Shown: piece by piece, positions 1 through 12,620 of the stretch
How the letters are laid out: each line of letters begins with the position of its first letter
How positions within the stretch are numbered: position 1 is the stretch's first letter
Assembly (NCBI RefSeq): GCF_041381155.1
Contig: NC_091142.1
Coordinates: forward strand, 4,157,778 to 4,221,777
Direction of reading: 5' to 3'
Length of the DNA stretch: 64,000 nt
Source: Argopecten irradians
Lineage: Eukaryota; Mollusca; Bivalvia; Pectinida; Pectinidae
Position numbers and translations under genes: made by a program
Notes under the pieces: generated by a model
The model's input: only the letters and a program-made list of their open reading frames with translations
The model's database searches: none
What the model was told of the DNA's origin: nothing

Positions 1-201
1 GTATTATAATAATGCATATTTAGAACTTTTGCATCAGTTGTAATCGTTCCTTTATACGACAAACATTGTAATATGATATATATGAATATCAGAAAAATCA
101 GAAGCAATATGACTTAAATCATTACACCAAAAGCAAATTGATTGTTACATCCATAGAAGGATAATGAAATGATAAAACCAAATGTAAAATTGGTTTGACA
201 G

Positions 202-385
202 TAATACGCTGGCAGCATACACTTGTCCCGGGAGCACAGTATTTCTGTAACGTACAAGCGTGTAACGGAGCTGGATTATGTACATCAGTGTCATCCAATG
301 GCTTTACTACAGACACTTCTCCACCAGTCCCAGGTGTCGTCCATGTAGGAATTGATGGACATCACTCCAGATACTGGCCTCATCC
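202..385 (+). CDS. Exon a of the left FN3-like gene
   Basis: The acceptor is TTTGACAG, ending at 201, and the donor is GTAAGT at 386. The exon encodes the end of one module (Y-F-C-N-V-Q-A-C-N-G-A-G-L-C) and the linker DTSPPVPGVV that opens the next. The paired Cys around 'NGAGLC' recurs in exon b as 'CNEAGLC', which marks one subtype of the module. Earlier exons are outside the window. Confidence 0.8.
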
Positions 386-3300
386 GTAAGTAAAACAATA
401 AATTACTACGCATGCTATGGTAGTTAATGATGTACCACAAAAGAAAATTAAAAATGAGATAATTTCTTTATTCCTCATAAACCTATTCACCGAAACAATT
501 TATTTTCCAAATACCAGGAGAGGTTGGGAATAGCATGCAATCCACGGTTATCATTTCTTTGGGTAGCACGTGACGTCATATATGTGCTACATTAGAACCA
601 TTCGAAAAGTTCTCTCAATGCACCCTTTCCCTGTATATTACAATTTAAACATTTGGCGTGAAATTGCACGTTATAACAAATATTTGGGTTCTGTATGTTA
701 ATACAGTTTTAAATTATAATAGCTTTGTAAGAAATAAAGCTCCCAGTGGGTTACCGAACTAAGGTACATAGTCACCAGATCAACACAAAACGGTCCATTT
801 TAACAATTCATATTGGATTCTTGAATATTCATTTTAAAAGTAACCGGCGGTCAAAATGTTATATATCCGTGTAAATCATTGAAAACATTTGCAACAATAA
901 ATTGTGAATCAGAGCAATTACAACGCGGAATCTGTAAACACTGTGTCGTCATCGTGACGTCATCAGATTTTATTGTGATGCATTAATTGCAACGATATAA
1001 AATATCGTACAAAATTGTATCTTTTGCAAAGTGTCCTCTGAATGATAGGCGACAATAACTCATATGCGTAATCTGTTATGTAGTTTTGCTATGCAAATAT
1101 ATCCCTATGGTAGACAAATTTGGTAACAACATAAAAAAATGTTCTATTTTGGTACAGAGATACGATTCAAGCCCAGTGGTTTGGCTTCTCTGATGTGGAA
1201 TCTGGGATAAGAAGGTACGAAGTGTGTATCCGAAATATTGATAATGAAACATGTGACGTTTTACCTTTCACCAATTTCCTCCTGGCCGACTATATGACTA
1301 TCCCAGTCACCCTTCCACTAGACAAGACCCTGTGTGTGATCGTCAGGGCAGAAAACCATCTTGGAATGTCTACGGAAAGCGTCTCCGACAGCTTCGTCGT
1401 GGATCCAACCCCACCAATACTGGTCACCAAACCAATTATCCATACTGAAGAAGGATACACTTCACTGAACAATTTGTATCAATTTGACCCTTCTGTTCTT
1501 AAACTTTCATGGAAGTTTCAAGATTCCGAAAGTCCTATTGTAAAGCACATTGTTTCAATCACAACGCATCACGAAGGTCACACACCAGTAGAAAACATCC
1601 ACTTAACGAATATTAACGAACTACGTATGTCACTTCCAAATAAAGACTGGCTTAAACCAGGAGATACGTACATCGCAAGAGTGACAGCTTGTAACGAGGC
1701 AGGACTTTGTACTTCTGAGAAGTCAAATAGCCTTCCTATAGACCCAACTCCTCCTCATCTTGGTGGAATCACTGAGCCGATGACCTGGTACTCTATAACT
1801 GAATCAAATATTACAGTGTCAGCAATAAACATCACTTTATCTGGATTCATAGATGTGGAATCTGGTGTCAAGCTGTACCACGTGACCGTTAGTAAGACAT
1901 ACAGCGGATCTGAGCTTAGTGACGGCGTTATTTCCTTTACACCATCAGGCTCTGGGATAGAAACCATCCAAGTCTTATTGAATGACACAATCGATGCAGG
2001 ACAGTTACTGATAATCACAGTTTGGGCTGAAAACTTTGCTGGACTTCAAAGTGAAGATGGTAAAGTGACAGTGACTGCTGTGTCCTCAAGTCCTACTAAT
2101 AAACATGGAGAACTGGAAATTCTAAAACATTCCTGTGATGTACATTATTGTAACAAGGATTGTACGTGTGCTGTTGTAGGACAAAAATGTCACGATGTTG
2201 ACGTACCCACTGAGTGTGAGAGAGACAACACAAGTTCCTCTATATCATTGTATATTGATGTCATACATGGATCCGTAAATACCCTGATATCGGCGTCTTC
2301 AGCTTGTATATCTGCTCGCTGGACAATAAACGGGTCAGATGTCGAGGACATCAAGAGATTCGAATGGAGCATAGGACAAAATGATATGCCCGTTGGAACT
2401 GGAATATTTGATCCCCTGTATGAAAATCTGTGGTATGACATCGGAAAACAAACATCAATTGTTCATTGTTTGAGAGGTGAACGCTACCTTAAGCATGGAG
2501 CTAGTTATGTGGTCTACGTCAGAGTTTGGATGTCTGCATCAGAGTTTATTGTGTTTACGTCATCTCCGATTGAAATCGATAACACCCCTCCATCTGTAAG
2601 GAAAGGTAGTTATATCAGAGAAAATGGCCGAGGGTCTTGTGACCGTGACCTTGACATTACCACGACACTGGATTCGTTAACTGCATGTTGGGGAAAAGTA
2701 TTTAGTGACCATCAAAGTGGAATCTATTCCTTCTTGGTGTCTCTGGGAACCATTCCAGGAGGTAAGATATTTAGGTCTCATACAAAGTCAGTTGCTATCT
2801 TATTTATCATTTCAAAAATGTCAATAAATGATTATTAAAATAACCAAGCTGTTTCTTTATAGTAACCTATAATACATTACTTCTTCCCGTGTTGATTGCT
2901 TGATACATTGACAACTATTTTGAGCGAATTTTGCCATCACTGAACTTCTGCATCATTTGTTTTGACAGCTGATGACATCATAACCATTGATGACGTAGGT
3001 TTGAACACTTCAATGTCCTGGTCTGACTTGACTCTATCTCCAGGAACAAAATATTACGTCACCGTCACGGCTACAAATCAAGTCGGACTCCATATAACGC
3101 TTGTATCGGATGGTGTATTGGTCGACCAAGAAAATCCCTATACAGGTGAAGTGTTTAATACAGCGAAGTTCTATAATTCACACTCTCAAAATTATCAAGA
3201 TGTTGGAGTGTCGTTCCGAGGATTCGCAGACCGTCATTCAGCCATCAAAACGTTTCTTGTGGCTTTCGACAGATCAGGAAATGGAAGCCAAGAACTGTTA

Positions 3301-5641
3301 AAATTTGAAAGAATCGGTATACAGAATACACACCGTTATACGAATATGAATCTTACAGATGGACATTGGTATAGATTTGCTGTGAAAGCATTGGATGCTG
3401 CGGGATTTGAAAGTGAAACAATATTTTCGCCTCAGTTCATGTATGATTCTTCAACGCCAACTGGATTTGCACCGTGCGAGTACACGAATCTATTTAACGA
3501 AACATTAGAATCAGAAAACGGAACTTTAGTTTGGACGAAACCGCTAGTCAACAACACGCACCCATCTGTGTATAGAGTTCATTTGGTATTTACTGAGATT
3601 GAAGACGGTGAATTGGTCGAAATTTCGTTTGAAGATCAAAGACACATGTATCCCATTCAATCTAATATGTTCGATGCCAATGAAGTTCATGCATCGTTTC
3701 TGAGTTCGCCACTCTTTAACGACGACCGAAACATTGTTGTACAAATGGACAAATTAGACACCAATGTAAACGTGCAGCTTCTGATAGATGTTAGTGACAA
3801 CATCACACTTACAAACAACACCGACAATTCTGTGATCGTGCGACAAGTTTCGCCATCAGAGCTTCACGTTACTGTCAACGTACTCGACGAAGAAAGTGGA
3901 ATCAAAAACATTTTTGTGGGGGCAGGTTCCACACGCGGCGGGTTTCAGATCCATCCGTTAGTTATTGTGCCATGGTCATCAACACTCTTCACAGAGGCAC
4001 TGCACGGACAGGAGGTACATATCACCGCTATAGCAGAAAACCACGCCGGAGATCGGAGTCACTTTCACGCCAGTCCTGTTATCGTGGATCACACACCACC
4101 ACAGATATCAAACACAAAGATGACAATAAACTACAAACAAATATCGGAACAGACATTGACCAAGGTCACCCTTACTTGGGAGGTGACTGACGCAGAAAGT
4201 AAAATAACTCAGTGTGCCTGTGCGATAGGTATGTCTATGTAATAATATTGATAAATATGGCATATCATGTGCATTAGTTTTAGAGTTTTTCTGACTATAT
4301 ACCATAAAATCACAAATAATAACTAAGTACTCTATATCGATAAACATACGTGAATGTCTTAAATGTGAGTCAATGCATTTTTATTTCTGTTTCAGTGGAT
4401 GACGACAACATACCAATATATGACGGTATAGATGTCTCACTCAGACAGTTTGTTACACCATCGATTCCTCTTACACATGGTACAATGATATCCGCTCACG
4501 TCACATGTTACAACGATGCTAACATGAAACAAGTGACTACTGTTGGACCGAAACTTATTTCTTATCTTCCTCCAGACGTGAAGGAAGGTGAAATATCCTT
4601 CGTAACAACAGCTGAGACATCGGCCGGAATTCCTGTTACCTGTCCGAGTTCACCATTAATGTTTACCTGGGAAGGTATCGACGACTCATTTGGAATCGAA
4701 GGCTATTCGTACCGTATCATCCAGGGTGACCGGGTTACAAAGGACTGGGAGGACACGGAGATGCGGACCTCGGTATCGGTAGAGGACATCAGTCTCACAG
4801 ACAACCGTCTGTACACTGTGGAAGTCATGGCCAGTAACTACGCTGGGGTTCATAGCGAGGCCATCAACGCCTCTATTCTCGTCCTCGGGCATGCTCCTAT
4901 TCTCACAGGTTAGTGTAAAGTTATCGTCGTCCTCAGATAAATGCACTTGCTATTTGTTCATAATTTTTAGGAGTGAACATGGATCAAAAGAACAAGAAAA
5001 TATCAATTTTGTAACGGATTGCTAGTTTAAACGTCATGATAAATAATTTTTTATGATTTGATCATATATTAATTTCTAAAGGAAGTATCGCCAGATATCA
5101 AAGAAATAATGTATCGTCGTGCATGATTTACGTCTTAATAATGATTATCAAGAAATTCATGATTGATGACATTTTGTTTTACAAAATTGTATCTGTGAGG
5201 TGTGAACACGCTTGAAGAAAGCTTCTTTAGCGACTTATCTATAACGCCTAACCGAAATAATGCATGAATGACCAATTCATACAGAGTATATTTACATAAT
5301 TATTAGTTATGACAATGTAACGGTAAAATGTACATCTCAGGTTATCTAACCTTTGTTATTTATCACATTCAGGTAAATATCCACGAATCACAAGAACAGG
5401 CAAGACTTTAGATGTTTCATGGAATGACGTTTTTTCTGTACGACCTGAATTACAGCCTTCATACACCGTTACATTGGGGTCAGAAGAGGGTTTTACCGAC
5501 ATTGCAAGTCATAAACATTTACAAGAGCAGCGACACTTGTTTGATGTCTCCTATACCGGGAATGGCGTATTCACCATCATAACCTGTACATACATAACAG
5601 GGACATCGGACGTGTTTCGTGGGAGGGTGACAGTCTCATAG
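202..5641 (+). CDS. 3' part of a secreted FN3-like repeat protein gene (five exons, 5' end off the window)
   Basis: Five exons join in frame: 202-385, 1158-2761, 2969-4228, 4396-4908 and 5373-5641. They encode 1,275 residues before a TAG stop at 5639-5641. All introns are GT-AG (donors GTAAGT, GTAAGA, GTATGT, GTTAGT). The protein is a chain of Ig-fold, FN3-like modules. Each has the pattern 'F-D-x-ESG-[IV]-x-x-Y', then 'G-x-x-Y-x-V-x-V-x-A-x-N-x-x-G', then a linker such as DTSPP, DPTPP, DNTPP or DHTPP. No transmembrane helix, EGF domain or anchor is visible after the last module, so this end looks secreted. The gene runs toward, and is convergent with, the giant minus-strand gene at 15.5-58.6 kb, which carries the same repeat family. 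The missing 5' part could hold any N-terminal domain. Function is unknown; an extracellular matrix or adhesion role is only an inference. Confidence 0.85.
386..1157 (+). other. Intron with two CRE-type palindromes
   Basis: This is a 772-nt intron between exons a and b. It contains no coding evidence. Two exact TGACGTCA palindromes lie at 571-578 and 955-962. Confidence 0.6.
1158..2761 (+). CDS. Exon b of the left FN3-like gene: several modules plus a cysteine-rich insert
   Basis: The acceptor is GGTACAG and the donor GTAAGA. The join to exon a gives the continuous reading WPHPDTIQAQWFGFSDVESG, a normal start for a module. The linkers DPTPPILV, DPTPPHLGG and DNTPPSVRKG divide the exon into about four modules. 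A short cysteine-rich stretch lies at about 2128-2218 (C-x4-C-x3-C-x-C pattern followed by two more Cys). It is comparable to a Cys cluster in the FN3-like part of the giant minus-strand gene (about 21,464-21,530). Confidence 0.85.
2969..4228 (+). CDS. Exon c of the left FN3-like gene
   Basis: The acceptor is TTTTGACAG and the donor GTATGT; the exon is phase 1 at both ends. It encodes about three further FN3-like modules, with 'YYVTVTATNQVGL', 'YRFAVKALDAAGF' and the linker VDHTPPQISN. Several N-x-S/T sites suggest glycosylation, as expected for an extracellular chain. Confidence 0.85.
4396..4908 (+). CDS. Exon d of the left FN3-like gene
   Basis: The acceptor is TTTCTGTTTCAG and the donor GTTAGT; phase 1 at both ends. 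The exon completes the preceding module and encodes another, with 'LYTVEVMASNYAGV'. The open frame runs into the intron for only two codons, which fits the donor chosen. Confidence 0.82.
5373..5641 (+). CDS. Terminal exon of the left FN3-like gene
   Basis: The acceptor is TATCACATTCAG. The reading frame continues from exon d and ends at TAG (5639-5641) after a last beta-sandwich-like module ending in 'RGRVTVS'. The exon is too interrupted by other-frame stops to be noticed as a long open frame, but splice phase and hydrophobic pattern support it. There is no membrane anchor at this C-terminus. Confidence 0.78.
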
Positions 5642-5857
5642 AACAGCTTGTGTGCTTTTAGTTTATTGCATTATCTGTATTCTTTTCTTTAATGATTCAC
5701 TGGCTATGCTGATTTGTGACTTTGATTATTATATGGAATGACTTTGACCAATCCATAAACAGATATAACAATGTGTTTTGAAAAAGTATCTGTAATGGAA
5801 ATGTGCATTTCACTAAGCTGCATTAATCTTTTCATGTATAGATTTATGCTTCAAATG

Positions 5858-5863
5858 AATAAA
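5858..5863 (+). terminator. Poly(A) signal of the left FN3-like gene
   Basis: AATAAA lies 217 nt after the stop codon and is followed within 25 nt by a GT/T-rich stretch (GTTGTCTTTGTTTT). This is the expected layout for cleavage and polyadenylation near 5,880. Confidence 0.65.
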
Positions 5864-5899
5864 ATGCTTATCTCTAAGAAACGTTGTCTTTGTTTTCAC

Positions 5900-7530
5900 T
5901 TGTGTCTATAAGGGAAAATTTAGAAAAAAACGTTAATTCAGATAGCTCCAGGACTCTACTTAATAAGAAAGTTACTCAGATAAATGGATTTGAGCCTTCC
6001 ATTGTTCCAAGATGAAGAACCTACAATGAATCTCCATTTTATGAAGCAGAATAGTCACTTGATATATATTAACATATTATGTGCCATGCTTCTTTGAAGT
6101 TTATTTAACATACACATATTGATTTCCTAATATACTACCTAGCCATAAAAATCTTGCATGGAGAATTCTCGACTTAAAGGCTACCTATGATATCGAAGAC
6201 GGTAACAAAAAATACCAACGGACACGGAATCAAAAGATAGAGTTATGAAATAATTAGCATTTGAATTTTTAAATTCTGGTTGGAAAGACAAACTTTTGAT
6301 AAGAAAAAAAACATGTAACATTGAATGATTTGCTTTGAAAGGGTAATTTTGACTGTAGCTATGGGTAAATTAACTGTTATCATATTACTATATAATACCT
6401 ATCTATAATATTCCACATGTACACAGACTTTAGACAGCAAAATCCATTTTGTAATGCAAAGGGTCTTAATGAAGTTTAAAAGGGTAATTACCACGAAGCA
6501 AAATATGACATAAATATATTGTTCTACATTTCTTATGAAACATATAACAAGACATTTTGACAAATTCCATGATATTGTTTAGTGTTTTGATTTATACCGC
6601 TGAAATTCCAAATCGTCGACCAATACGTTTAAGCAGGTATAACATGTATGCTGTACCCATAACCGAGCCAAAGTCACGTACGTTAATCAGATGCAATACA
6701 TAACAGTTGGGAGTTTGTGAAATTATATTTAGACAAGAACATGCACCTAATAACTTAAACACTACTGTTAGAGCGATTTGAGTAGTTCTAGACAAAAATG
6801 TTTTACTACACTGGCAAGGGCCGGGTTCAGCATACAAGACGTCCGACCACAATGCGTAATGGCGGACAGCAAGCGAGTTGGAACATTTCACATACATTTC
6901 ACTATTTTTCTTGCATATCACAGTAAAATCAACTAATCTAATTTCCATTTGAACTGGTTTGTTTCCAATAGATATATGCAAATTTTAATATACTCTTAGA
7001 CTGAATTGTCCTTTTAATACTTAAGACCACATAAATTAAAACGATGTTCATCTGCCAAGTTAAAGCAGAAGTAAGGGATGACAGATTAAGCGTTTTGAGG
7101 TCTGTCTACTTGAAGACATTGACAAAATAGCTGTTGTCACTCTGCACTAAAATGAAACATATTGCATATATATTTTTATGATTGCAATGAAATCATTATC
7201 GAAATCAAACTAATAATCAATACATTAATAAATGTAAGCTTCTGCTTGTTTTTCTTTGAGTCACATGTTTTGAGTCTACTTAAAAGATGATTGTAGGATG
7301 GTTTACCTTATATTTCTCATCAAACACCAAAGTGGTGTGGTTTTGTATGTATAGTGTAATTATGCAATAATTTATTCAAATTTTTAACGATAATTTTCAT
7401 TGTTTTAATTTGTTTATTGTAACATCCCATCAAAGAAAACATGATATTGCCGTTTGTAACGTCGCTTCTGCGTGATACAAAAGGGAATTATTTCTTAAGA
7501 AAAGTGTCCCTGATTAAGGTTTTTTTAAGA
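5900..7530. other. Intergenic DNA, no supported gene
   Basis: AT-rich sequence downstream of the left gene. A 129-codon open frame on the minus strand at 6,592-6,981 shows no recognisable domain, splice context or neighbours, and I do not call it a gene. Nothing else stands out. Confidence 0.5.
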
Positions 7531-8539
7531 GATAATCTCAAATATATTGAATTATATGGATTAATTTCTATTTTTATAATCAATCTTTCTTTGTTTTCAT
7601 ACTTAATCTAGATTTCTAATTGGTCAATTTCTCCCATGCAACTATGAAAAAAATGGGCGTACATCATACATTATCGTGACGTCACAATTGAAACATTGAC
7701 ATTGCGTATTGATTTGGAAAAAAAATCTTGAAAAACCAATGGAAACGTATTAAAACGTATTTTCTTTCATGATAAGTTTTTAATTAAATATAAGCATTCA
7801 TAACACTATTTCTTTAATTTCATCTGATTATTAAAATCCTACTACTAATCCGAAAATACAGCTGCCTTAACCCGAAATCCTGCATGTATGTAAGCGAATT
7901 TTTTTTATCTATACACATTTTATATTTAAAATGCATGTGTAAGCAAGGTTTTTTTATCTAAATCACAGTGCAATATTTCTGAAGGAATAAAACCTTATGT
8001 TTTTGACAACGAAATAACATACCCCGGTTGCGAACCCTTATTTCACCTCAAAGGTTTCATTTTAAATTTGAGTCTGAAGTGTTTAAAGTATTACAGGTTT
8101 TGATAATTGACTGGCGTGTCGATCGATTACCTTTCTTTCGTGGGGTCTGATAATCTTCACATAGATAATGATATTTACTTTTACATCAAGGTTAGATTTC
8201 TTTAAACTCAGAGTAAATAAATCTCACATTTAAGTGTCAGCGATAACACCCGGAAGTAAAAACATTAATTCCAATCGATTGAAAACTAACCAATAATCAT
8301 CGACAGTCTTTTCAAATAAAAGAGACCAGAGATCATGTTATATCAGTAAATCTTGATAAGAAAAAATATATGAGAATGAACTAGCTGTACTCACTGCTAA
8401 TTGTTATTGACGATCTCAATTAAAAACGATATAATGCATCTCTTTGTTTTTGTTTTATTTCCCATAAGAGATATAGAATAGATTTTAATATTTAGGAAAA
8501 GTCAGAGCAAAGTCTACTATTATCACCTACTATGTAATA

Positions 8540-8602
8540 GTTACCTTTTGCTGTGGAATAGTTTGTGAACTATTCCACGGGAAAAGGTAACTATTCCACA
8601 GT
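8540..8602. repeat. Hairpin built on CTGTGGAATAGT
   Basis: CTGTGGAATAGT (8551-8562) is followed by its inverse ACTATTCCACG (8569-8579) and again by ACTATTCCACAG (8590-8601). 'TAGTTACCTTTT' before and 'AAAAGGTAACTA' after extend the pairing. Confidence 0.7.
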
Positions 8603-9120
8603 TGAAGGTAAATGTAGAGACCAGTGAAATAGCTTAGCATGTAGTCTGAAATACATCCTCATTCACTAAATCCACGGAGAGTTGGATTAAAGATTAACCC
8701 ATGCACTTGTCAACGTTGTCGTGGTGTATTTGTAAACTTATTTTCATAATACCGATATATACAATTTTCATCACTTCATTCAAAAATAAATTTTATCATT
8801 TCTTTCACAGCCTCTGTATTCAAAATCAAGAAAAGAATTCACTTAAACAAATCCAGAGGAGAGAAGATTAAGAATAAATTCCATGAGACAAATGCTGATT
8901 TATCTGCCAAAATGAAATTACAGACTGATGCAATGCTTGACATGATTTTTCCATATTTCGTTATCCAGATCACTTCATATTCCATAAAAATGGCATCTAT
9001 CAAACAAATTTACATCCCAAAACCTTTCATTAGGAAAATAATCCCAAACGCTATGCACCGATAGTATTATGATCCAAAAAATGGGAATATTCTGTTTGTT
9101 TGGTTTTTCTGTTTGTTTGG

Positions 9121-9141
9121 TTTTTTTTTTTTTTTTTTTGG
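9121..9141. repeat. Poly-T tract
   Basis: A run of about 20 T that follows repeated TGTTTGGTTTTTC. This is simple-sequence DNA, possibly the tail of an old retroposon on the minus strand. Confidence 0.5.
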
Positions 9142-9550
9142 TAAATTTTGATTACCGGTAGCTCCCTCTAAGGGCTGTGCTTCATGGGAAAAGATTTTTG
9201 TCCAAATCACTTAAAATTTATATCCAGAAATCATCACTTCTGTGTTCAAAATCTGCATACAGAGCTACATATGTATGGTCCTCCATGTTGAACTGTGAAA
9301 ACTAAACCGAGTTAATGTTTCAGTGTGAGTACCATATAGTACCTGTGAATGGTTCTTTAAAAAAAACATGCAAATCATGATTCTTGTTTTCCGAATGAGG
9401 TAATTAAATGAATCATGAATAGGTTTCAAGGTTTAAATAGGTAGTAAGGCTTAACCTGGAGCTGTGGAATAATTAAATAATACCCAGTGTAATGGTGGAG
9501 AGTACCAGTGACTTTTCGGTGCCATGCTTTAGTATGAGAAACACCTCAAA

Positions 9551-9622
9551 CTGTGGAATAGTCAAGATAATGAAAAATTCTCGGCCCTTACGGGCCTCGA
9601 ACAATTCTTGACTATTCCACAG
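9551..9622. repeat. Inverted repeat with CTGTGGAATAGTCAAGA ends
   Basis: The left end CTGTGGAATAGTCAAGA and the right end TCTTGACTATTCCACAG (with one extra T) are inverted copies about 40 nt apart. Between them the central CGGCCCTTACGGGCC is also palindromic. The compact form is MITE-like, or that of a large foldback. Confidence 0.7.
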
Positions 9623-10786
9623 TTTTCGGTGTTTCTCCTATACTTATATACTTAATACAATGTACTATGTAATCAACCGAATAAACCTGAGTGCAGCGCT
9701 ATTTAAAATTAGTAATATAAACATTTGACGAGTGACATATATCGATTTTTTGGGTGCCGTAGATCGTGGGCTCGAGGCCCGGACAGGGCACAAGTCAATA
9801 AATTGTCATCCTTTGTTAAATTGTGTTTCTTTGATATGTTAGACACAATGTGTCATATGCACTATGTGCTGTTGTTGATCCAAAGGTCTAATTTGAATTC
9901 CCTGTTGAACTTGTACTTCGTTGATGATTAGAAAGAATTGCCAACTGTGACATATTCATTCTTCCCTAAATTAAATTAATATCATTGGTGACTTTTAGAC
10001 TCAAATAGCGGATTGCTAGTCGGATGCAGTCGAATGTCATCCCGCCGCCACAAATTTAATTTGCTGTGTACCCGACGTAAAAGACAATGTTTAAATATTT
10101 TTTATACAAAATTTTTTTGAGATCTCTTTATGTATGTCTTTTAGTATCTGAAAATGATTTATATTTCTGTTTTTTCACAATACAACGAGATGACAAAGTA
10201 AACAAAACGCTCAAATATAATGAAATTTAACTAATTTATATCTGTTTCGTTTTATTAATTCGTTTATTAGTAAATTTTACCATTATGTTTTGGAAATAAC
10301 ATGGACAGAGTCGTTGCTTGGAAACAAGATAATGTTCCTTTGTTCCTTAGAGTTCGTTACAAGCGAGTTTTATTCTAACCATTGCCCAATCAATGCATTT
10401 ATCAGGGCTGTGTCCTAAGACCATCATTTTTTTATAATTGTTTTTTCCCAAATATTTTCATACATATGTACATAAAAGATAATGCATAATCACACTTACT
10501 ACACACATTTAAACACATATAGTAGTATAGCTTGTATTTCATATTGTAGGCTATCATCACTTATACTCATTACCCATCACAGTTATTGTGAAATTTCGTT
10601 ACTTGTTTTTGAGCTTGTTATATCTTTCAATCCCAATATTCATTGTCATTTACGCTTACCAGATATAGGATATATTTATACCCCATTCTATACACATGAC
10701 ATTTTATATTCACACACACAAAAATTGTCAGACAGATACGGCGTATTATTCCATACGAAAACTATTCCTTCATTGAGTTTATTTTG

Positions 10787-12620
10787 AATAGATAATCTAA
10801 AATAGATCGAATTATAAGCATTAATTTCTATTTTTATGATCGATTTTTCTTTGATTCATACTAAATCTAGCTCTCTGATTTGTCGATTTTTTCTTACAAC
10901 TATGAAAATAATGGCACCAAAATCCGACGTTATCGTGACGTCACAATAGAAACATTGACGTTGCGTATTGATTTGGACAATAATCCCTTGAAAAAGCAAT
11001 GGAATCGTATTAAAATTTATTTTATTTGAACATTAGTTTTTAATAATATGATCATTGATATCACTATTTCTTTAATTTCATCTGGTTATGAAAAAAAAGT
11101 GTTTGCAAAGAATCTACTACGCGGATTCATACAGTTTGCAGAGATTTTTTTATTTTACCCTGGTGAAGTTAAAAAAGTTACATGAAATGTTATAGATATA
11201 AAAAAAGAAACAAGAGTATGTTTTCCGCATAAACTGCCTCGCGGTCTATCCATAGTACACTCATATTGTTTGGTTGTTTCTTCTTACCTACAACTGTATT
11301 CCACTTACATACAGCTTCCTCAACCAAACATCGCACAGAAAAAAACGCTTTTAAGTAATGACATTTAAATGCCATTTAATCCAAACAATGATACACATTT
11401 TGCATTAATATTGCATGTGTAAGCAATATTTTTTACCTAAATAACAGTGCAATATTTCTGAAGGAATAAAACACCACAGTAACATTTTGTTATTGACAGC
11501 GTTATAACATAACCCGATTTCGAACACTTTGTTTCAACTCAAAGGGTTCAATTTAAATTTTAGTTGAAGGTGTTTAAAGTATTACAGGTTCTGAAAAATG
11601 ACTGGCGTGTCGATCGATTACCTGTCTTTCGTGTGGTCTGATAATCTTCACATAGATAATGATATTTACTTTTACATTAAGGTAAAGTTTTTGTAAACTC
11701 AGGGTAAATAATTCTCCTATTATGTGTCAGCGATAACACTAGGAAGTAAATTCATGATAATTCTATTCGATTGAAAACGAACCAATAATCATAGACAGTC
11801 ATTTCAAATGAAAGAGACCAGAGAAATATTGATAGAAATATAGGAAAAAATATATTAGAATAAACTATATGTACCTACTTACAGATAATTTTAATTAACG
11901 AAATCAATTAAAAACGATAACAATGCCGTGAGCGTTATCAATATTTGGTTTCATTTCCCATAATGGATATAGAACAGTTTTCAACTGGTACTAATTTAAT
12001 ATATTTAATACTGTGTGATTAACCAAGTAAGCCTGACTACAACGCTTTATAGTATTACTACTAATATAATCGGGCAGTTGCCAGGTACTGACCGCTGGTC
12101 GGTGGTTTACTCCAGGTACTCCGGTTTTCCTCCATCAATAAACCTGCCACGTCCATACATGATACTGGCTGTTAATAGGACGTTAAACAAATAAAACCAG
12201 TAATATAATCAGTTGTACAACGCGTGCTATATAACGAACTTTCTTCTATTATAAATTCAGTCTTGTCTCGGTTCATTTAATTCTATTAAGAATTAAACAC
12301 TAACGAATGTTAACGAATATTGATAACCGCACTTCTGGTGAGGGCAATATTTCTCTGTCTTACCGAGGGCAAGACGCCATATGTAAACATCGTGCCGTGT
12401 TGAACTTTGACCTAATCATCATTTCAGTCAGATTTCACGCTGTTATCACACTTTTAATTCGCTGTTTAACCGACGAAATGGTCTGTGATTAAATGGTTTT
12501 GATACAATATTTGTTAATATCTCTTTATGCATGATTTTAAGTATCTCGAAATTATATAGATTCTTGTTTTTCACAGTACAACGAGTTTAACAGATTATCA
12601 GTCTGTCAACAAAACCCTCC
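10787..12620 (+). repeat. Copy B of the diverged direct duplication
   Basis: Second copy of the segment at 7.5-10.3 kb, in direct orientation. It has a private stretch near 11,095-11,395 and a SINE fragment at 12,072-12,198. Both copies keep the motif GTGACGTCACAAT. A third partial copy is at about 12,905-13,110, and a fourth, of the 5' part only, lies inside an intron at about 33,805-34,075. Confidence 0.6.
12072..12198 (+). mobile_element. tRNA-derived SINE fragment (3' body only)
   Basis: Contains the SINE body motifs seen in the fuller copy at 47.4 kb: GGGCAGTTGCCAGGTACTGA, CGCTGGTCGGTGG, a CTCCGG block and the tail CTGTTAATAGGACGTTAAAC. The tRNA-like head is missing, so the copy is 5'-truncated. 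Confidence 0.75.

Larger units (their letters stand above)
7532..10270 (+). repeat. Copy A of a diverged direct duplication (with a 1.1-kb insertion)
   Basis: The left half (7,532-8,487) and the right part (about 9,650-10,270) match, in the same order and orientation, sequence at 10,787-12,620. Diagnostic shared stretches include TATCGTGACGTCACAAT, CTGATAATCTTCACATAGAT and ATTTACTTTTACAT. About 8,490-9,650 has no counterpart in copy B and carries hairpins built on CTGTGGAATAGT, so it looks like a later insertion. Borders are approximate. Confidence 0.6.

Noticed and set aside
6592-6981. 129-codon minus-strand open frame in the intergenic region
   Set aside because: No signal, domain, splice context or poly(A) arrangement; composition fits chance in AT-rich DNA.
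10482-10787. 101-codon Tyr/His-rich plus-strand frame
   Set aside because: Low-complexity composition, and it abuts the duplicated repeat; nothing supports expression.
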